Source: Sphingobium sp. 66-54
GTDB lineage: Bacteria; Pseudomonadota; Alphaproteobacteria; Sphingomonadales; Sphingomonadaceae
Assembly (NCBI GenBank): GCA_001899715.1
Contig: MKWI01000033.1
Coordinates: 1-59,529, forward strand
Reading direction: 5' to 3'
DNA length: 59,529 nucleotides
The position numbers and the translations under genes are program-made. Below the pieces are notes generated by a model. That model was not told the DNA's origin. It made no database searches and saw only the letters and a list, made by a program, of their open reading frames with translations. Below, in pieces: positions 1-7,225 of the stretch (positions within the stretch are counted from its first letter, which is position 1; the number at the start of each line of letters is the position of its first letter).

Positions 1-74
1 AAGCTCCCTTCCAGGAGCTTGAATCACGACCACCCCAAAAAGGGAATCCCATTTATGAGTTTGTGACCTAGTCC
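1..74. mobile_element. Possible insertion-sequence end, left edge
   Basis: CTTGAATCA (18-26), 25 bases, TTTATGAGTTT (52-62), 4 bases and CCTAG (67-71) recur in inverted orientation and with identical spacing at the right edge (59472-59525). The outermost bases (1-20) also form an inverted repeat, AAGCTCC/GGAGCTT. The conserved blocks run outward from the window, as expected if related IS elements lie on both sides. No transposase is visible, so the assignment to an IS end is inference; the repeat itself is directly seen. Confidence 0.45.
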
Positions 75-91
75 AGCGCCCCAGAGCAAAA

Positions 92-105
92 TTTACCTAT
101 GTTAG
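92..105. promoter_or_regulatory. Crp/Fnr-like inverted repeat, copy 1
   Basis: TTTAC-ctat-GTTAG matches the CTAAC-N4-GTTAG motif seen at 5178 and 5996, with one good arm and one weaker arm. It lies just downstream of the kinase stop and could serve a gene outside the window. This is the weakest of the four copies. Confidence 0.3.
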
Positions 106-163
106 GCTGTGCGACGAGCCGTTGCCGATGCGCCTTCTGTCGTGCGACTGGCCTCACCTCGTC

Positions 164-1693
164 TCAGGTCGTCTCCGGCATCTTCACGACGATCCGGGCA
201 ACAAGGCCATCTTCATTCCACCAGCGATTAACGTCGCCAAGTTGGCGCGCCGCCATCCGCAGTAGCTTGCTGCCGAACCCTTCCCTACCCGGCTCGGCGA
301 CAGGCGGGCCCCCACTTTCCTGCCACAGCGCAATCAGTTGCCCCGGCTCTGTCGTCAACGTCACCTCCACCCGGCCATTCTTGACCGAGAGGCTCCCATA
401 TTTCGCGGCATTGGTCGCCAGTTCATGAAAAAGGAGCGCCAATTGGGTCGTCAGCGAGCCATCCACACCCGCCCCCTCCCCCACGATGGAGATACGCGAC
501 TTTCCCTCCTCGGTCTCTCCCTCGAACGGCGCCAGAATCACGGCGATAACTTCCCGCAGCGTGCCGGCGGGAGGGATCGTCCCTCCAGCCGCCAAAGGGG
601 CAACAGCGCTGAGCGAATGGGCCTGGGCGAGCGCGGCAAGGCGGCCGGAAACCGCAGCGGCCAGGTCCTGCGCCGTTTGCGCGGAACCCGCACTCAGATT
701 GATGAGGCTGTTTGCAATGGTATAAGCATTCTTGACGCGGTGGTTCATCTCCCGAAGCAGCATGTTCTGCGCCTCCGCCGCGCGACGGCGGTCGCCGATG
801 TCCCGCGCGATCTTCGAGGCGCCGACGATCGCGCCCCGGCTGTCCCGCACCGGTGAAATGGTTAGCGATACGTCGACGAGGCGCCCATCGCGGCACCGCC
901 GCACCGTCTCATAGGATTGCACGCGGCGGCCGGCGCGGATGTCCGCGAGGATCTTGTGCTCCTCGCTCAGCCGTTCATCCGGGATCAGCATGGTGACGGG
1001 TCGGCCAATAGCTTCCTCGGCAGAATAGCCGAACAAGCGCTCCGCCCCTTCGTTCCAGCTCGTAATGATGCCTTCTAGCGTTTTCGAGACGATCGCATCG
1101 TCGGAGCTTTCCACCAACGCCGCAAGCCGGCGCGTGGCATTGTCCGCCAGGTGGCTCCTGAGTGCGAACCCCAACTGGCGCGCGATGATAAGGGCGAGTT
1201 CCTGCTCCTTTGGGTCGAGTACATGCGGTTCGGTGAAATAGACCATGAATTTGCCGACCACGCGGTCATCCGGCGCGAGCGGAATGAAACACAGGCTACG
1301 GATATTCTCGGCCAGAAACGCGGATTTCAACGACTGCATGTTGGCGGAGCGGGTCACGTCCTTGACGCAAATAATCTCTGCGTCGCGCTCTCCCATCTTC
1401 CAGGGCGAATGGCCATCGACTGCGGCCCTATAGCGCTCCGAAATACCGCGCCAGGCCACGAAGCGCATGGCCCCTCGGTCGTCGAACCGCAGGATCGACG
1501 CACGGTCGCTCCGCAGCCCCTCGCAGATAGCGGAAAGCGCTGCCTCGTAGATCATGTCGAGACTGCCCGCACGATAGAGCTTGTCGGTATAATGATAGAG
1601 CAGGCTCTGAATATTGGCGTCGTCGCGCAGCGCCTGATCAGCCGCACGCAGCTTGCGAACACGAGAAACGGTAGGTAGCTCGCGTTGGTCCAT
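164..1693 (-). CDS. GAF-PAS sensor histidine kinase, HWE family
   Basis: This is a soluble two-component sensor kinase of 509 residues with no membrane segment, so it probably senses a cytoplasmic signal. A GAF-like domain spans about residues 30-178, a PAS domain about 187-300 (NEGAERLFGYSAEEAIGRP), then the HWE/HisKA_2 DHp helix with the likely phosphoacceptor His318 in REMNHRVKNAY. The ATPase part has an intact N-box (FHELATNAAKYG, Asn428), the diagnostic W-x-E (W457-Q-E459) and a GFGSKLL glycine box near 472. In sphingomonads, HWE kinases of this kind commonly feed the PhyR general stress response; that role here is inferred from the neighbouring FATGUY regulator and EcfG-like promoters. 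A Crp-like site lies about 77 bp upstream. The ligand is unknown. Confidence 0.9.
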   Translation of the reverse strand: MDQRELPTVSRVRKLRAADQALRDDANIQSLLYHYTDKLYRAGSLDMIYEAALSAICEGLRSDRASILRFDDRGAMRFVAWRGISERYRAAVDGHSPWKMGERDAEIICVKDVTRSANMQSLKSAFLAENIRSLCFIPLAPDDRVVGKFMVYFTEPHVLDPKEQELALIIARQLGFALRSHLADNATRRLAALVESSDDAIVSKTLEGIITSWNEGAERLFGYSAEEAIGRPVTMLIPDERLSEEHKILADIRAGRRVQSYETVRRCRDGRLVDVSLTISPVRDSRGAIVGASKIARDIGDRRRAAEAQNMLLREMNHRVKNAYTIANSLINLSAGSAQTAQDLAAAVSGRLAALAQAHSLSAVAPLAAGGTIPPAGTLREVIAVILAPFEGETEEGKSRISIVGEGAGVDGSLTTQLALLFHELATNAAKYGSLSVKNGRVEVTLTTEPGQLIALWQESGGPPVAEPGREGFGSKLLRMAARQLGDVNRWWNEDGLVARIVVKMPETT

Positions 1694-1769
1694 GCGCCCT
1701 CCCGACTGCTGCGGACAGCGTGATCCTCACAAGCTAGTCAATTTTGGGCGTGCTACAAGATGCGGTCGT

Positions 1770-1783
1770 TTAACCTGGTTTAG
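1770..1783. promoter_or_regulatory. Crp/Fnr-like inverted repeat, copy 2
   Basis: TTAAC-ctgg-TTTAG lies between the HWE kinase start (1693) and the end of the small gene at 1805, in position to control the kinase. It has the same 5-4-5 geometry as the perfect copies at 5178 and 5996, but each arm differs from CTAAC/GTTAG by one base. Confidence 0.4.
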
Positions 1784-1804
1784 GCAAGCGAACCAACGCG
1801 CCTC

Positions 1805-2077
1805 CTAATAGGAAGGGGGATCGCTGGCGGGAAAGGACTCGTCGGACGCCTGATCCACCAGATCCCATTTATCCTCTCCTCCGTCGCGCATCGCCTCCGG
1901 GCCGGCATCCCGCGTGTGAACGGGCGCTTCTTTCGCGGCACCTTCCCCAGCGAAGGCGGGCGCCGGATGAAGCCCTTGCTCGGGCTGTGAGCGGCGAGTC
2001 CACCAGAAATAACCGCCAACACCCGCCAGCAGCCCGATCAGCAAACCACCCTTGTGTGAAAGCGCCAAGCTCATCAT
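1805..2077 (-). CDS. Small membrane-anchored protein, conserved acidic C-terminus
   Basis: The 90-residue product has a short hydrophobic stretch at about residues 11-27 (LLIGLLAGVGGYFWW), a variable linker and the C-terminal motif DQASDESFPASDPPSY, which recurs in many small uncharacterised alphaproteobacterial proteins. That motif and the coding-like composition support a real gene. It lies on the same strand as, and 112 bp upstream of, the HWE kinase, so co-transcription is possible. A GGAAC box at 2147-2151 lacks a matching CGTT, so I do not call an EcfG promoter. Function unknown. Confidence 0.7.
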   Translation of the reverse strand: MMSLALSHKGGLLIGLLAGVGGYFWWTRRSQPEQGLHPAPAFAGEGAAKEAPVHTRDAGPEAMRDGGEDKWDLVDQASDESFPASDPPSY

Positions 2078-2122
2078 GCGTCTCCTTAAAGAAACCCGCC
2101 TATAAACGGATATGCCATTCTC

Positions 2123-2500
2123 TTAAAAAGCATGCTGTGGCTCTCCGTTCCCGAGCAGCTCGCGGCCGATACGAACAACCCGATACACCGTCTCTAAGCC
2201 GCGACAGGCGTAGTCAGTTGCAATAGGGCCGGCGCGCTCATGCACCTCCAGCCACTTGGCATAGATAGCGGCGAGTCCGCGCGCGAAGCTGGCGGAGGAT
2301 GCGATTGATATGCACCACGGTGAGTCCGCTGAGATCAACCAGGCCCGCTTGCGTCAGCAGCATCGCGCATTGGTTCAACTGCACGAGCCCCACGGCTAGC
2401 CTTCCGCTCTCTGCCGTGCCGGCGCTTAACCTATGCATCGGCTTGGCTCCGCGGGCGACAGTCCGTTCCCTTTCGGCGGTGGGGTCCGGCCAAGACATTA
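2123..2500 (-). pseudogene. Decayed Crp/Fnr-family regulator fragment
   Basis: Two different minus-strand frames together spell the C-terminal half of a Crp/Fnr regulator. One frame gives a helix-turn-helix, LTQAGLVDLSGLTVVHINR followed by ILRQLRA; after a frameshift the other frame continues ARGLAAIYAKWLEVHERAG, the usual segment after the recognition helix. The N-terminal cyclic-nucleotide-like domain is not recognisable. The HTH resembles that of the intact regulator at 2726-3475, so this is probably a dead paralogue. The exact limits are uncertain. Confidence 0.6.
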
Positions 2501-2725
2501 CTAAGCGTCGACAAAAGACTTGGCTGGACTCGCCTATGTGAAGAAGATGCGCCCCGGCCCGGTCCATACAGGCAAGCTCAAGCATTGCTGTTTGTTCGAC
2601 CCGCCGCTGGCAGGACCATGCCTGGGAGATTCCAATGTGCGGCCACGAGCGAAGCCAAAGGGACGGTTGCTCATTCGGCGCCATTGCTTGGCCGGCTGCG
2701 TTTCCGGATTGAGTTGGCGCCGGAT

Positions 2726-3475
2726 ATGAGACGGGAGAATAATGATTGCGAAGCGCTGCTGAAGCGCCTGGGTTGCTTTGTGCGTTTAAATTCTGAACAT
2801 AAGGCCGCTATCATGGGCGCTTGCGTGGGCTCCCACTATCATGTGCGAAACAAGGCCGATTTTCTGCGGCAGGGAGAGCGGGTGTCTGGTCTCCATATCC
2901 TGACGAAAGGTTGGGCCTGTCGCCTGCTGATACTGCCGGACGGACGGCGGCAAATCGCTGGTTTCCTAATTCCAGGTGATATCTGCATGACGGAGGTGCC
3001 AGATGTGTACCTCGATTTTTCCCTGTCATCGCTCACCGACAGCAGCTATCTATCGCTGACCAACGATACGCTTGATCGGCTCCGCACGGCCTATCCGCCG
3101 GTGCGCAAAGGGTTGGCGCTCCATGACCATGTCATCAGCGCGATCCTGCGCAACTGGGTAGTCAATCTTGGACAGCGCAATGCGTTCGAGCGCATCGGCC
3201 ACCTGTTCTGTGAGATGCTGCTGCGGCTGCGCTGCATTGGCATGGCCGAAAATGACACCTATCATTTTCCCGTCACTCAGATCGAGCTGGCGGAAGCCAC
3301 GGGCCTGACACCGGTGCATGTCAACCGCACCCTTCAGGACATGCGGGCACGAGGATTGGTGAGCTTGCAGAACCGCGAGCTGAAAATTCTGGATTTCGCC
3401 CGGCTCGCCAATCTCGTCATGTTCGATCCGGGCTATCTCCACCCAGTCGAGGACGGATGCATGCGAAATGACTGA
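2726..3475 (+). CDS. Crp/Fnr-family transcriptional regulator
   Basis: The 249-residue product has an N-terminal cNMP-binding-like beta-roll (FLRQGERVSGLHILTKGWAC, then GRRQIAGFLIPGDIC) and a C-terminal winged HTH (TQIELAEATGLTPVHVNRTL). It carries the VHVNR recognition helix of the large alphaproteobacterial subgroup rather than the classic CRP or FNR residues, and shows no N-terminal FNR cysteine cluster. I chose the ATG at 2726, because the upstream extension in frame is low-complexity and unlike the family. The last 8 bp overlap the start of the next gene, so the two are probably translationally coupled. It is the obvious candidate to bind the CTAAC-N4-GTTAG sites nearby (inference). Confidence 0.85.
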   Translation: MRRENNDCEALLKRLGCFVRLNSEHKAAIMGACVGSHYHVRNKADFLRQGERVSGLHILTKGWACRLLILPDGRRQIAGFLIPGDICMTEVPDVYLDFSLSSLTDSSYLSLTNDTLDRLRTAYPPVRKGLALHDHVISAILRNWVVNLGQRNAFERIGHLFCEMLLRLRCIGMAENDTYHFPVTQIELAEATGLTPVHVNRTLQDMRARGLVSLQNRELKILDFARLANLVMFDPGYLHPVEDGCMRND

Positions 3476-4193
3476 TCCAACTCGCTTTTCCGCCAGCGGT
3501 GAAAGGTTACAATCCGATGCGGGGTTGCGCCGCCAGATCGGTGCGTTGCAGGGGGAGCTAGCGGCGAAGCAGTACGAAGCGCAGCGGCGGTTGCGCAACA
3601 TGCTGGCGATGATCCGCTCCATCATCCGCCGGACCAGCGACGACACGACAAACCTTGAGGATTATCGCCTGCGTCTGGAAGGACGGATCGCTGCCTTCAC
3701 GCGTGTCCAGGCGCTCCTTCTTTCAGATCAGGAGAACGGCATCGGACTATTTTCCCTAGTTGCCGATGAGCGCCTTCTCGCCGGCCTGGACGATCGTGCC
3801 ATCGAAACGCGGGGGGACGATATAGCGATCTGCCCGGCAGCGGCGAACCTGTTGGTTCTGCTAATCCACGAACTTGTCCAGGGTCTCTCCGCCACCAAGC
3901 GGGCAGCTTTCCCTCTCGCTGTCCTGCACGTCGTATCCGCTAACCTTTATCGTGACGGCGCCATCACCATCGAATGGACCGAAAGGGATGACGAAGTCAG
4001 TGCACGTGCTTCCCGCATCCCGCCATGGCTCGACGATGCGCTAACCTACGAATTGAACGCCGAAATCAAATCGGCCGCCGACGATGCCTCGGTGGGCTGG
4101 CGCTATCGGATACCAGCCCGCATGCTGCTGTCTAATGCCGGGTTTCGCGAACGATTTCCCGATGCAAGACCTGGATCATCTGCTCGAAATTGA
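3468..4193 (+). CDS. HWE-like histidine pseudokinase without sensor domain
   Basis: The 241 residues align along their length with the DHp and ATPase core of HWE kinases: RRLRNMLAMIRSIIRRT corresponds to the family H-box ELQHRVRNMLAxIRS, and W-T-E in ITIEWTERDD is the HWE signature. Catalytic features are missing: the phosphoacceptor His is replaced by Arg, the N-box reads HELVQGLSATKRAAF without its Asn, and the glycine box is absent (RIPPWLDDALTYEL). It therefore probably cannot phosphorylate itself and may act as a protein-binding or regulatory partner. It overlaps the Crp/Fnr gene by 8 bp and its 3' end overlaps the converging response-regulator gene by 62 bp. Confidence 0.75.
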   Translation: MTDPTRFSASGERLQSDAGLRRQIGALQGELAAKQYEAQRRLRNMLAMIRSIIRRTSDDTTNLEDYRLRLEGRIAAFTRVQALLLSDQENGIGLFSLVADERLLAGLDDRAIETRGDDIAICPAAANLLVLLIHELVQGLSATKRAAFPLAVLHVVSANLYRDGAITIEWTERDDEVSARASRIPPWLDDALTYELNAEIKSAADDASVGWRYRIPARMLLSNAGFRERFPDARPGSSARN

Positions 4194-4542
4194 ACGGCTT
4201 GGTGCATCGCGGCACTCTGCACAGGCTGGGTGGAAGGATGGACGCGTCATAGCCGGTTGCGATAACAAAGCCGATCCCCAACCCCTGAAGCGCCTCCGCC
4301 AGTTCGATTGCCAACCGACCACGCAAGTTGAGATCCACAATCGCTCCGTCGATCCTGTCCGGATCGTCGAGCATCCGCAGCGCCATTTCAAGCTCCGGGC
4401 ACGGGCCGAGAATGTCGGCGCCATGATCCCGCAGAGCGCTGCTGATTTCGCGTGCGACCAGATATTCATCCTCCGCGACCAGCACGCAGCAGCCATCCAG
4501 ACTCGGTCGGGCACCGCGCCCATCGGTCTTTTCCCTCGACAT
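4132..4542 (-). CDS. FATGUY-type single-domain response regulator
   Basis: A stand-alone receiver domain of 136 residues with no output domain. The acidic pocket (VAEDEYLVA), phosphoacceptor Asp (AIVDLNLRG), conserved Thr within IATGYD and Lys (CTKPF) are all present. The ATGY string at beta4-alpha4 marks the FATGUY class, whose members (such as Sphingomonas SdrG) take phosphate from HWE kinases and feed the PhyR-EcfG stress pathway; homology to that class is inferred from the motif. A GGAAC-N16-CATT element at 4606-4630 is a possible EcfG-like promoter. The gene converges on, and overlaps, the pseudokinase gene. Confidence 0.85.
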   Translation of the reverse strand: MSREKTDGRGARPSLDGCCVLVAEDEYLVAREISSALRDHGADILGPCPELEMALRMLDDPDRIDGAIVDLNLRGRLAIELAEALQGLGIGFVIATGYDASILPPSLCRVPRCTKPFNFEQMIQVLHREIVRETRH

Positions 4543-4605
4543 GGCTTATCTCCCGGTATTGAGAGGCGAAGGCAACCATCGGTGCCTTCCAGGCTCGCAA
4601 GAGAT

Positions 4606-4630
4606 AATGTCCGTTGGCGCGCTGCGTTCC
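4606..4630 (-). promoter_or_regulatory. Possible EcfG-like promoter of the response regulator
   Basis: Read on the minus strand, GGAAC (4630-4626) is followed by 16 bases and CATT (4609-4606). The expected -10 is CGTT, so one position deviates. It lies 64 bp upstream of the start codon at 4542. Confidence 0.35.
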
Positions 4631-4657
4631 CGCTGCGAAGTCGGGCGGAAGGGACGC

Positions 4658-5092
4658 TCATACCCGTTGGGAATGTAACCCGCTGGGCCGCGTGATCTCG
4701 CCCAGCGCTTGGCCCGCCTGCTGTGCCTCTCCGTTGCTGGCGAGATCACTCAACGACACGATGCCAACCAAATGCTTGTCCGCATCCAGCACCGGCAAGC
4801 GCCGGAGTTGGATATCGCCCATATTGTCGAGGACATCCTCCACCTCGTCATCCTGGAAGCAATATTTCACCTCAGGGCTCATGACTTCCCGGATGCTGGT
4901 CTCCGGGGGCTTGCCGGCCGCCACGCCGCGAATCGCAATGTCGCGATCCGTCACGATGCCGATCAGCCGTTCATGGTCGGCAACCGGCAGGAAGCCCGCG
5001 TCGAGATCCGCCATGATCTGGGCCGCGGACTGCATCGTATTATCGGGCCCGGCCACGCGCACATCCGGGTTCATGCATTCGTTCACTCTCAT
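4658..5092 (-). CDS. CBS-domain pair protein
   Basis: The 144-residue product is a tandem CBS pair: CBS1 begins at CMNPDVRVAGPDNTMQSAAQIM and contains LIGIVTDRDIAIRG, CBS2 begins at VMSPEVKYCFQDDEVEDVLDNM and contains LVGIVSLSDLA. There is no fused enzymatic domain. Such proteins bind adenosine nucleotides and usually act as energy or stress sensors; the partner here is unknown. It is transcribed divergently from the DUF6766 gene. The shared 183-bp space carries a perfect CTAAC-N4-GTTAG repeat (5178-5191) and GGAAC boxes facing both ways (GGAAC-N17-CGCT at 5160-5135 for this gene). Confidence 0.88.
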   Translation of the reverse strand: MRVNECMNPDVRVAGPDNTMQSAAQIMADLDAGFLPVADHERLIGIVTDRDIAIRGVAAGKPPETSIREVMSPEVKYCFQDDEVEDVLDNMGDIQLRRLPVLDADKHLVGIVSLSDLASNGEAQQAGQALGEITRPSGLHSQRV

Positions 5093-5177
5093 CGTCGTCT
5101 CTCAATGCTCAATGCCGCTCACACGAAACGATGAAGCGCTGCGGACCTCCTGCCGGTTCCCAAAAGCGGCCCCATTT

Positions 5178-5191
5178 CTAACTCAGGTTAG
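5178..5191. promoter_or_regulatory. Crp/Fnr-like inverted repeat, copy 3 (perfect)
   Basis: CTAAC-tcag-GTTAG is a perfect inverted repeat; the symmetry extends to TTCTAAC/GTTAGAA (5176-5193). It is central between the divergent CBS and DUF6766 genes. The 5-bp arms with a 4-bp spacer are the standard Crp/Fnr dimer geometry (as in TTGAT-N4-ATCAA). Confidence 0.55.
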
Positions 5192-5219
5192 AACGCCAGC
5201 CATTGTCCCCTTCCCCGGA

Positions 5220-5244
5220 AGAACCCGGCGCACCCAAACGCGTT
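5220..5244 (+). promoter_or_regulatory. EcfG-like promoter for DUF6766 gene
   Basis: AGAAC (5220-5224), a 16-base spacer and CGTT (5241-5244) match the general-stress sigma factor consensus GGAAC-N16-CGTT apart from the first base. The -10 context, CGCGTTTCAAT, is identical to that of the promoter at 7195. The start codon is 32 bp downstream. Confidence 0.55.
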
Positions 5245-5275
5245 TCAATGCACGGTCACTCGTGAGGAGCCTGCA

Positions 5276-5683
5276 ATGAAACGCTATGCTTATGGTTGGA
5301 TCACAGCCCTGTTCTTCCTGGTTTCAATCGCCGGCCACTGGGTCTTCGGCTGGTATGCCTATGTCGACGAGGCGGGGGCGCGCCATCAGGCGCCGCAGGT
5401 TTCTGCCTACCTGATGGAAATGGGGCGCGACACATTCGAGAACTGGCAGTCCGAATTCCTCCAACTTCTCTGGCAGGTACTGGGCCTTGCCTATTTCCTG
5501 TATGTCGGCTCGCCCGCTTCCAAGGAGAATGACGACCGTCTCGAAGCCAAGGTCGATGAACTCCTCCGCATGGCGGCTGGCGACGACAGAGCGCAGGCGC
5601 TCATCGACGCCATCGACGAGCGTTATTTGCGCGTAGCTGGCCACGCCAAACCCCATGCACATGGCGACCTCGGTCATGAATAG
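5276..5683 (+). CDS. DUF6766 family membrane protein
   Basis: The 135-residue product has a first membrane segment at about residues 8-26 (WITALFFLVSIAGHWVFGW), a central region with DTFENWQSEFLQLLWQVLG and a second hydrophobic helix (LAYFLYVG), followed by a charged, His-containing tail. This matches the DUF6766 pattern of small stress-associated membrane proteins of unknown function. GAGGAG precedes the ATG. It is driven by the EcfG-like promoter at 5220 and shares a regulatory space with the CBS gene. Confidence 0.8.
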   Translation: MKRYAYGWITALFFLVSIAGHWVFGWYAYVDEAGARHQAPQVSAYLMEMGRDTFENWQSEFLQLLWQVLGLAYFLYVGSPASKENDDRLEAKVDELLRMAAGDDRAQALIDAIDERYLRVAGHAKPHAHGDLGHE

Positions 5684-5695
5684 GGCGAAGCCGCG

Positions 5696-5929
5696 TCACT
5701 TATCGGGACCTCGCGACGCTCGATAAAGCCCCGTGCGATCGCGGCGAAAATCGAACTTGTCGCGGATGCGCTCCTGGAAATACCGCCCTTTCGAACGCGC
5801 CCGGCCAAGGTCGCGGAAAACCGCCTCAGGTACGCCGAAATAGCTGTAGGCTTGTCCGCTTACGAAGAGGATATCGAGGCGGCGTTGCGCCGGATCGTAA
5901 GCATATCGACGGATCGCACTTGAAGGCAT
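5696..5929 (-). CDS. KTSC-domain protein
   Basis: A 77-residue protein of the KTSC fold: SSAIRRYAYDPAQRRLDILF, then YSYFGVPEAVFRDL and GRYFQERIRDKF. KTSC domains occur alone or next to RNA-processing domains and are thought to bind nucleic acid, but no activity is established. I used the ATG at 5929; an in-frame GTG at 5947 would add six residues that are not part of the domain. It diverges from the DUF4142 lipoprotein gene across a CTAAC-N4-GTTAG site. Confidence 0.8.
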   Translation of the reverse strand: MPSSAIRRYAYDPAQRRLDILFVSGQAYSYFGVPEAVFRDLGRARSKGRYFQERIRDKFDFRRDRTGLYRASRGPDK

Positions 5930-5995
5930 ATGCCGGCAACGTTTCACGACGCGTACGGTTGCGCCGGGGCGTTCACCGTCTTCGACCGTGATCTC

Positions 5996-6009
5996 CTAAC
6001 CTACGTTAG
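5996..6009. promoter_or_regulatory. Crp/Fnr-like inverted repeat, copy 4 (perfect arms)
   Basis: CTAAC-ctac-GTTAG lies in the divergent space between the KTSC gene (start 5929) and the DUF4142 gene (start 6118). Arms and spacer are identical in length and sequence to the copy at 5178; only the central bases differ. Confidence 0.5.
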
Positions 6010-6117
6010 CAAGATTTTCGCCTCTCATTTACCGTCTCGTGCGTTTGACGAACGGCGTGAGGCGCCGGCCGAATTTACACGCCGCCCTCTCGCTGCACCG
6101 GTGGAGAGGAGATTCTC

Positions 6118-6687
6118 ATGAACAGGATGCTATGGGTCGCCCTTCCCTCGCTCGTTTTGGCGGGCTGCAATCAGGCTACTTCTCCTTCGGCCAACAACGC
6201 AGCGCTCGACGAGAGCGTTAATGCCGCCGTGACTGAGCCCGCCCCCGCTCCCGTGACGGACGCCATGACTTACCTCGCCAAGGCGGGCGCAGGCGACCTG
6301 TTTGAGATCGAATCGTCCCGTGCCATCGCCGACAAGACCGCCAATGCGGGGATCAAGGCCTTCGCCGGGATGATGATCGAGGATCACACCAAGTCTACCG
6401 CCCGGCTCAAGGCGGCTGTACGAGAGGCTGGAATCACCGCCCCGGCGCCCGCGCTCGAACCGGCGCAGCAACAGGCGCTTGACGACATCAAGACCGCGAC
6501 CGGGACGGCAGCCGACAGCGCTTATCTCGACGCTCAGCGGACCGGCCACAGCGAGGCGCTCGCCCTGCACAGCGGCTATGCCGTGGGGGGCGATACCGAG
6601 CAACTCAAGGCGGCCGCCAACGAGATCGCTCCCGTCGTCCAGCGTCACATCGACCAACTCGCCAAGCTGACGGTCGCCGGACAGTGA
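6118..6687 (+). CDS. DUF4142 lipoprotein
   Basis: The 189-residue product begins with a lipoprotein signal peptide (MNRMLWVALPSLVLAGC, lipobox LAGC, acylated Cys17). The rest is the DUF4142 helical bundle, a ferritin-like four-helix fold: DAMTYLAKAGAGDLFEIESS, then MMIEDHTKSTARLKAAV and DAQRTGHSEALALHSGYA. Members are envelope proteins of unknown activity, often induced by stress. GAGAGGAG lies just before the ATG. The basic KGG-type gene follows after 22 bp, so the two probably form an operon. Confidence 0.85.
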   Translation: MNRMLWVALPSLVLAGCNQATSPSANNAALDESVNAAVTEPAPAPVTDAMTYLAKAGAGDLFEIESSRAIADKTANAGIKAFAGMMIEDHTKSTARLKAAVREAGITAPAPALEPAQQQALDDIKTATGTAADSAYLDAQRTGHSEALALHSGYAVGGDTEQLKAAANEIAPVVQRHIDQLAKLTVAGQ

Positions 6688-6709
6688 CGTCAATCTGAAG
6701 GAGGGCGCC

Positions 6710-7006
6710 ATGCCCAGAGGGGATAAATCGAGCTACACCGACAAGCAGAAGCGAAAGGCCAACCATATCGAGGAAGGCTATGAACATCGCGGCGTCAGCC
6801 ATGACGAAGCCGAACGCCGAGCATGGGCCACAGTCAACAAGGAATCCGGCGGAGGCAAGAAGTCGGGATCAGGTCGAGGTAAACCGGAGAGTCATACCGC
6901 TGCGCGCAAAGGCGGCCACATCGCCGGTTCAAGCCAGAGCCACGAGAAACGTTCGACCGCCGCTAAAAAGGGCTGGGAAACCCGCCGTAAACGGGCACGC
7001 AGTTAG
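6710..7006 (+). CDS. KGG-type small basic protein (plasmid-stabilisation-like)
   Basis: A 98-residue, strongly basic, low-complexity protein. The N-terminal half (YEHRGVSHDEAERRAWATVNKESGGGKKSG) matches proteins annotated as plasmid stabilisation proteins; the C-terminal half has Ala-Arg-Lys-Gly-Gly and AAKKGWETRRKRARS, close to KGG repeats of stress-induced proteins such as YciG/GsiB. It was probably recruited as a desiccation or stress protein rather than a plasmid function (inference). GGAGG lies 7 bp before the ATG. Downstream, CTTGTCTC-gt-GAGACAAG (7022-7039) is a tight hairpin that may end the transcript. Confidence 0.75.
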   Translation: MPRGDKSSYTDKQKRKANHIEEGYEHRGVSHDEAERRAWATVNKESGGGKKSGSGRGKPESHTAARKGGHIAGSSQSHEKRSTAAKKGWETRRKRARS

Positions 7007-7194
7007 TTGAACCAATGTCGACTTGTCTCGTGAGACAAGAGGCGCTCAGCCGCCCCCGCGGAAGATCAGTGAACTATTGGGCCCCGGACTGCACAGAAAA
7101 TTGCAGATCAGCATCCAGCTATCGGCACGGACGGCATACCATCGGGGTCGGGTCGTAGACGGTGAGGAGCCTTGAGCAGATTTTTTCGCATACG

Positions 7195-7219
7195 GGAACC
7201 AAGTCGAGGAGGGCGCGTT
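7195..7219 (+). promoter_or_regulatory. EcfG consensus promoter without a following ORF
   Basis: GGAAC (7195-7199), 16 bases and CGTT (7216-7219) match the EcfG consensus exactly and share the -10 context CGCGTTTCAAT with the promoter at 5220. No ribosome-binding site or plausible start codon follows; a run of hairpins does. Confidence 0.65.
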
Positions 7220-7225
7220 TCAATA

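Noticed and set aside
2127..2151. GGAAC box upstream of the small gene at 1805-2077 as an EcfG promoter
   Set aside because: At the right spacing the sequence is CTTT or TTTT instead of CGTT.
4038..4056. A CTAACCTAC half-site inside the pseudokinase gene as a further Crp-like site
   Set aside because: Only one arm is present and it is in coding sequence; likely chance.
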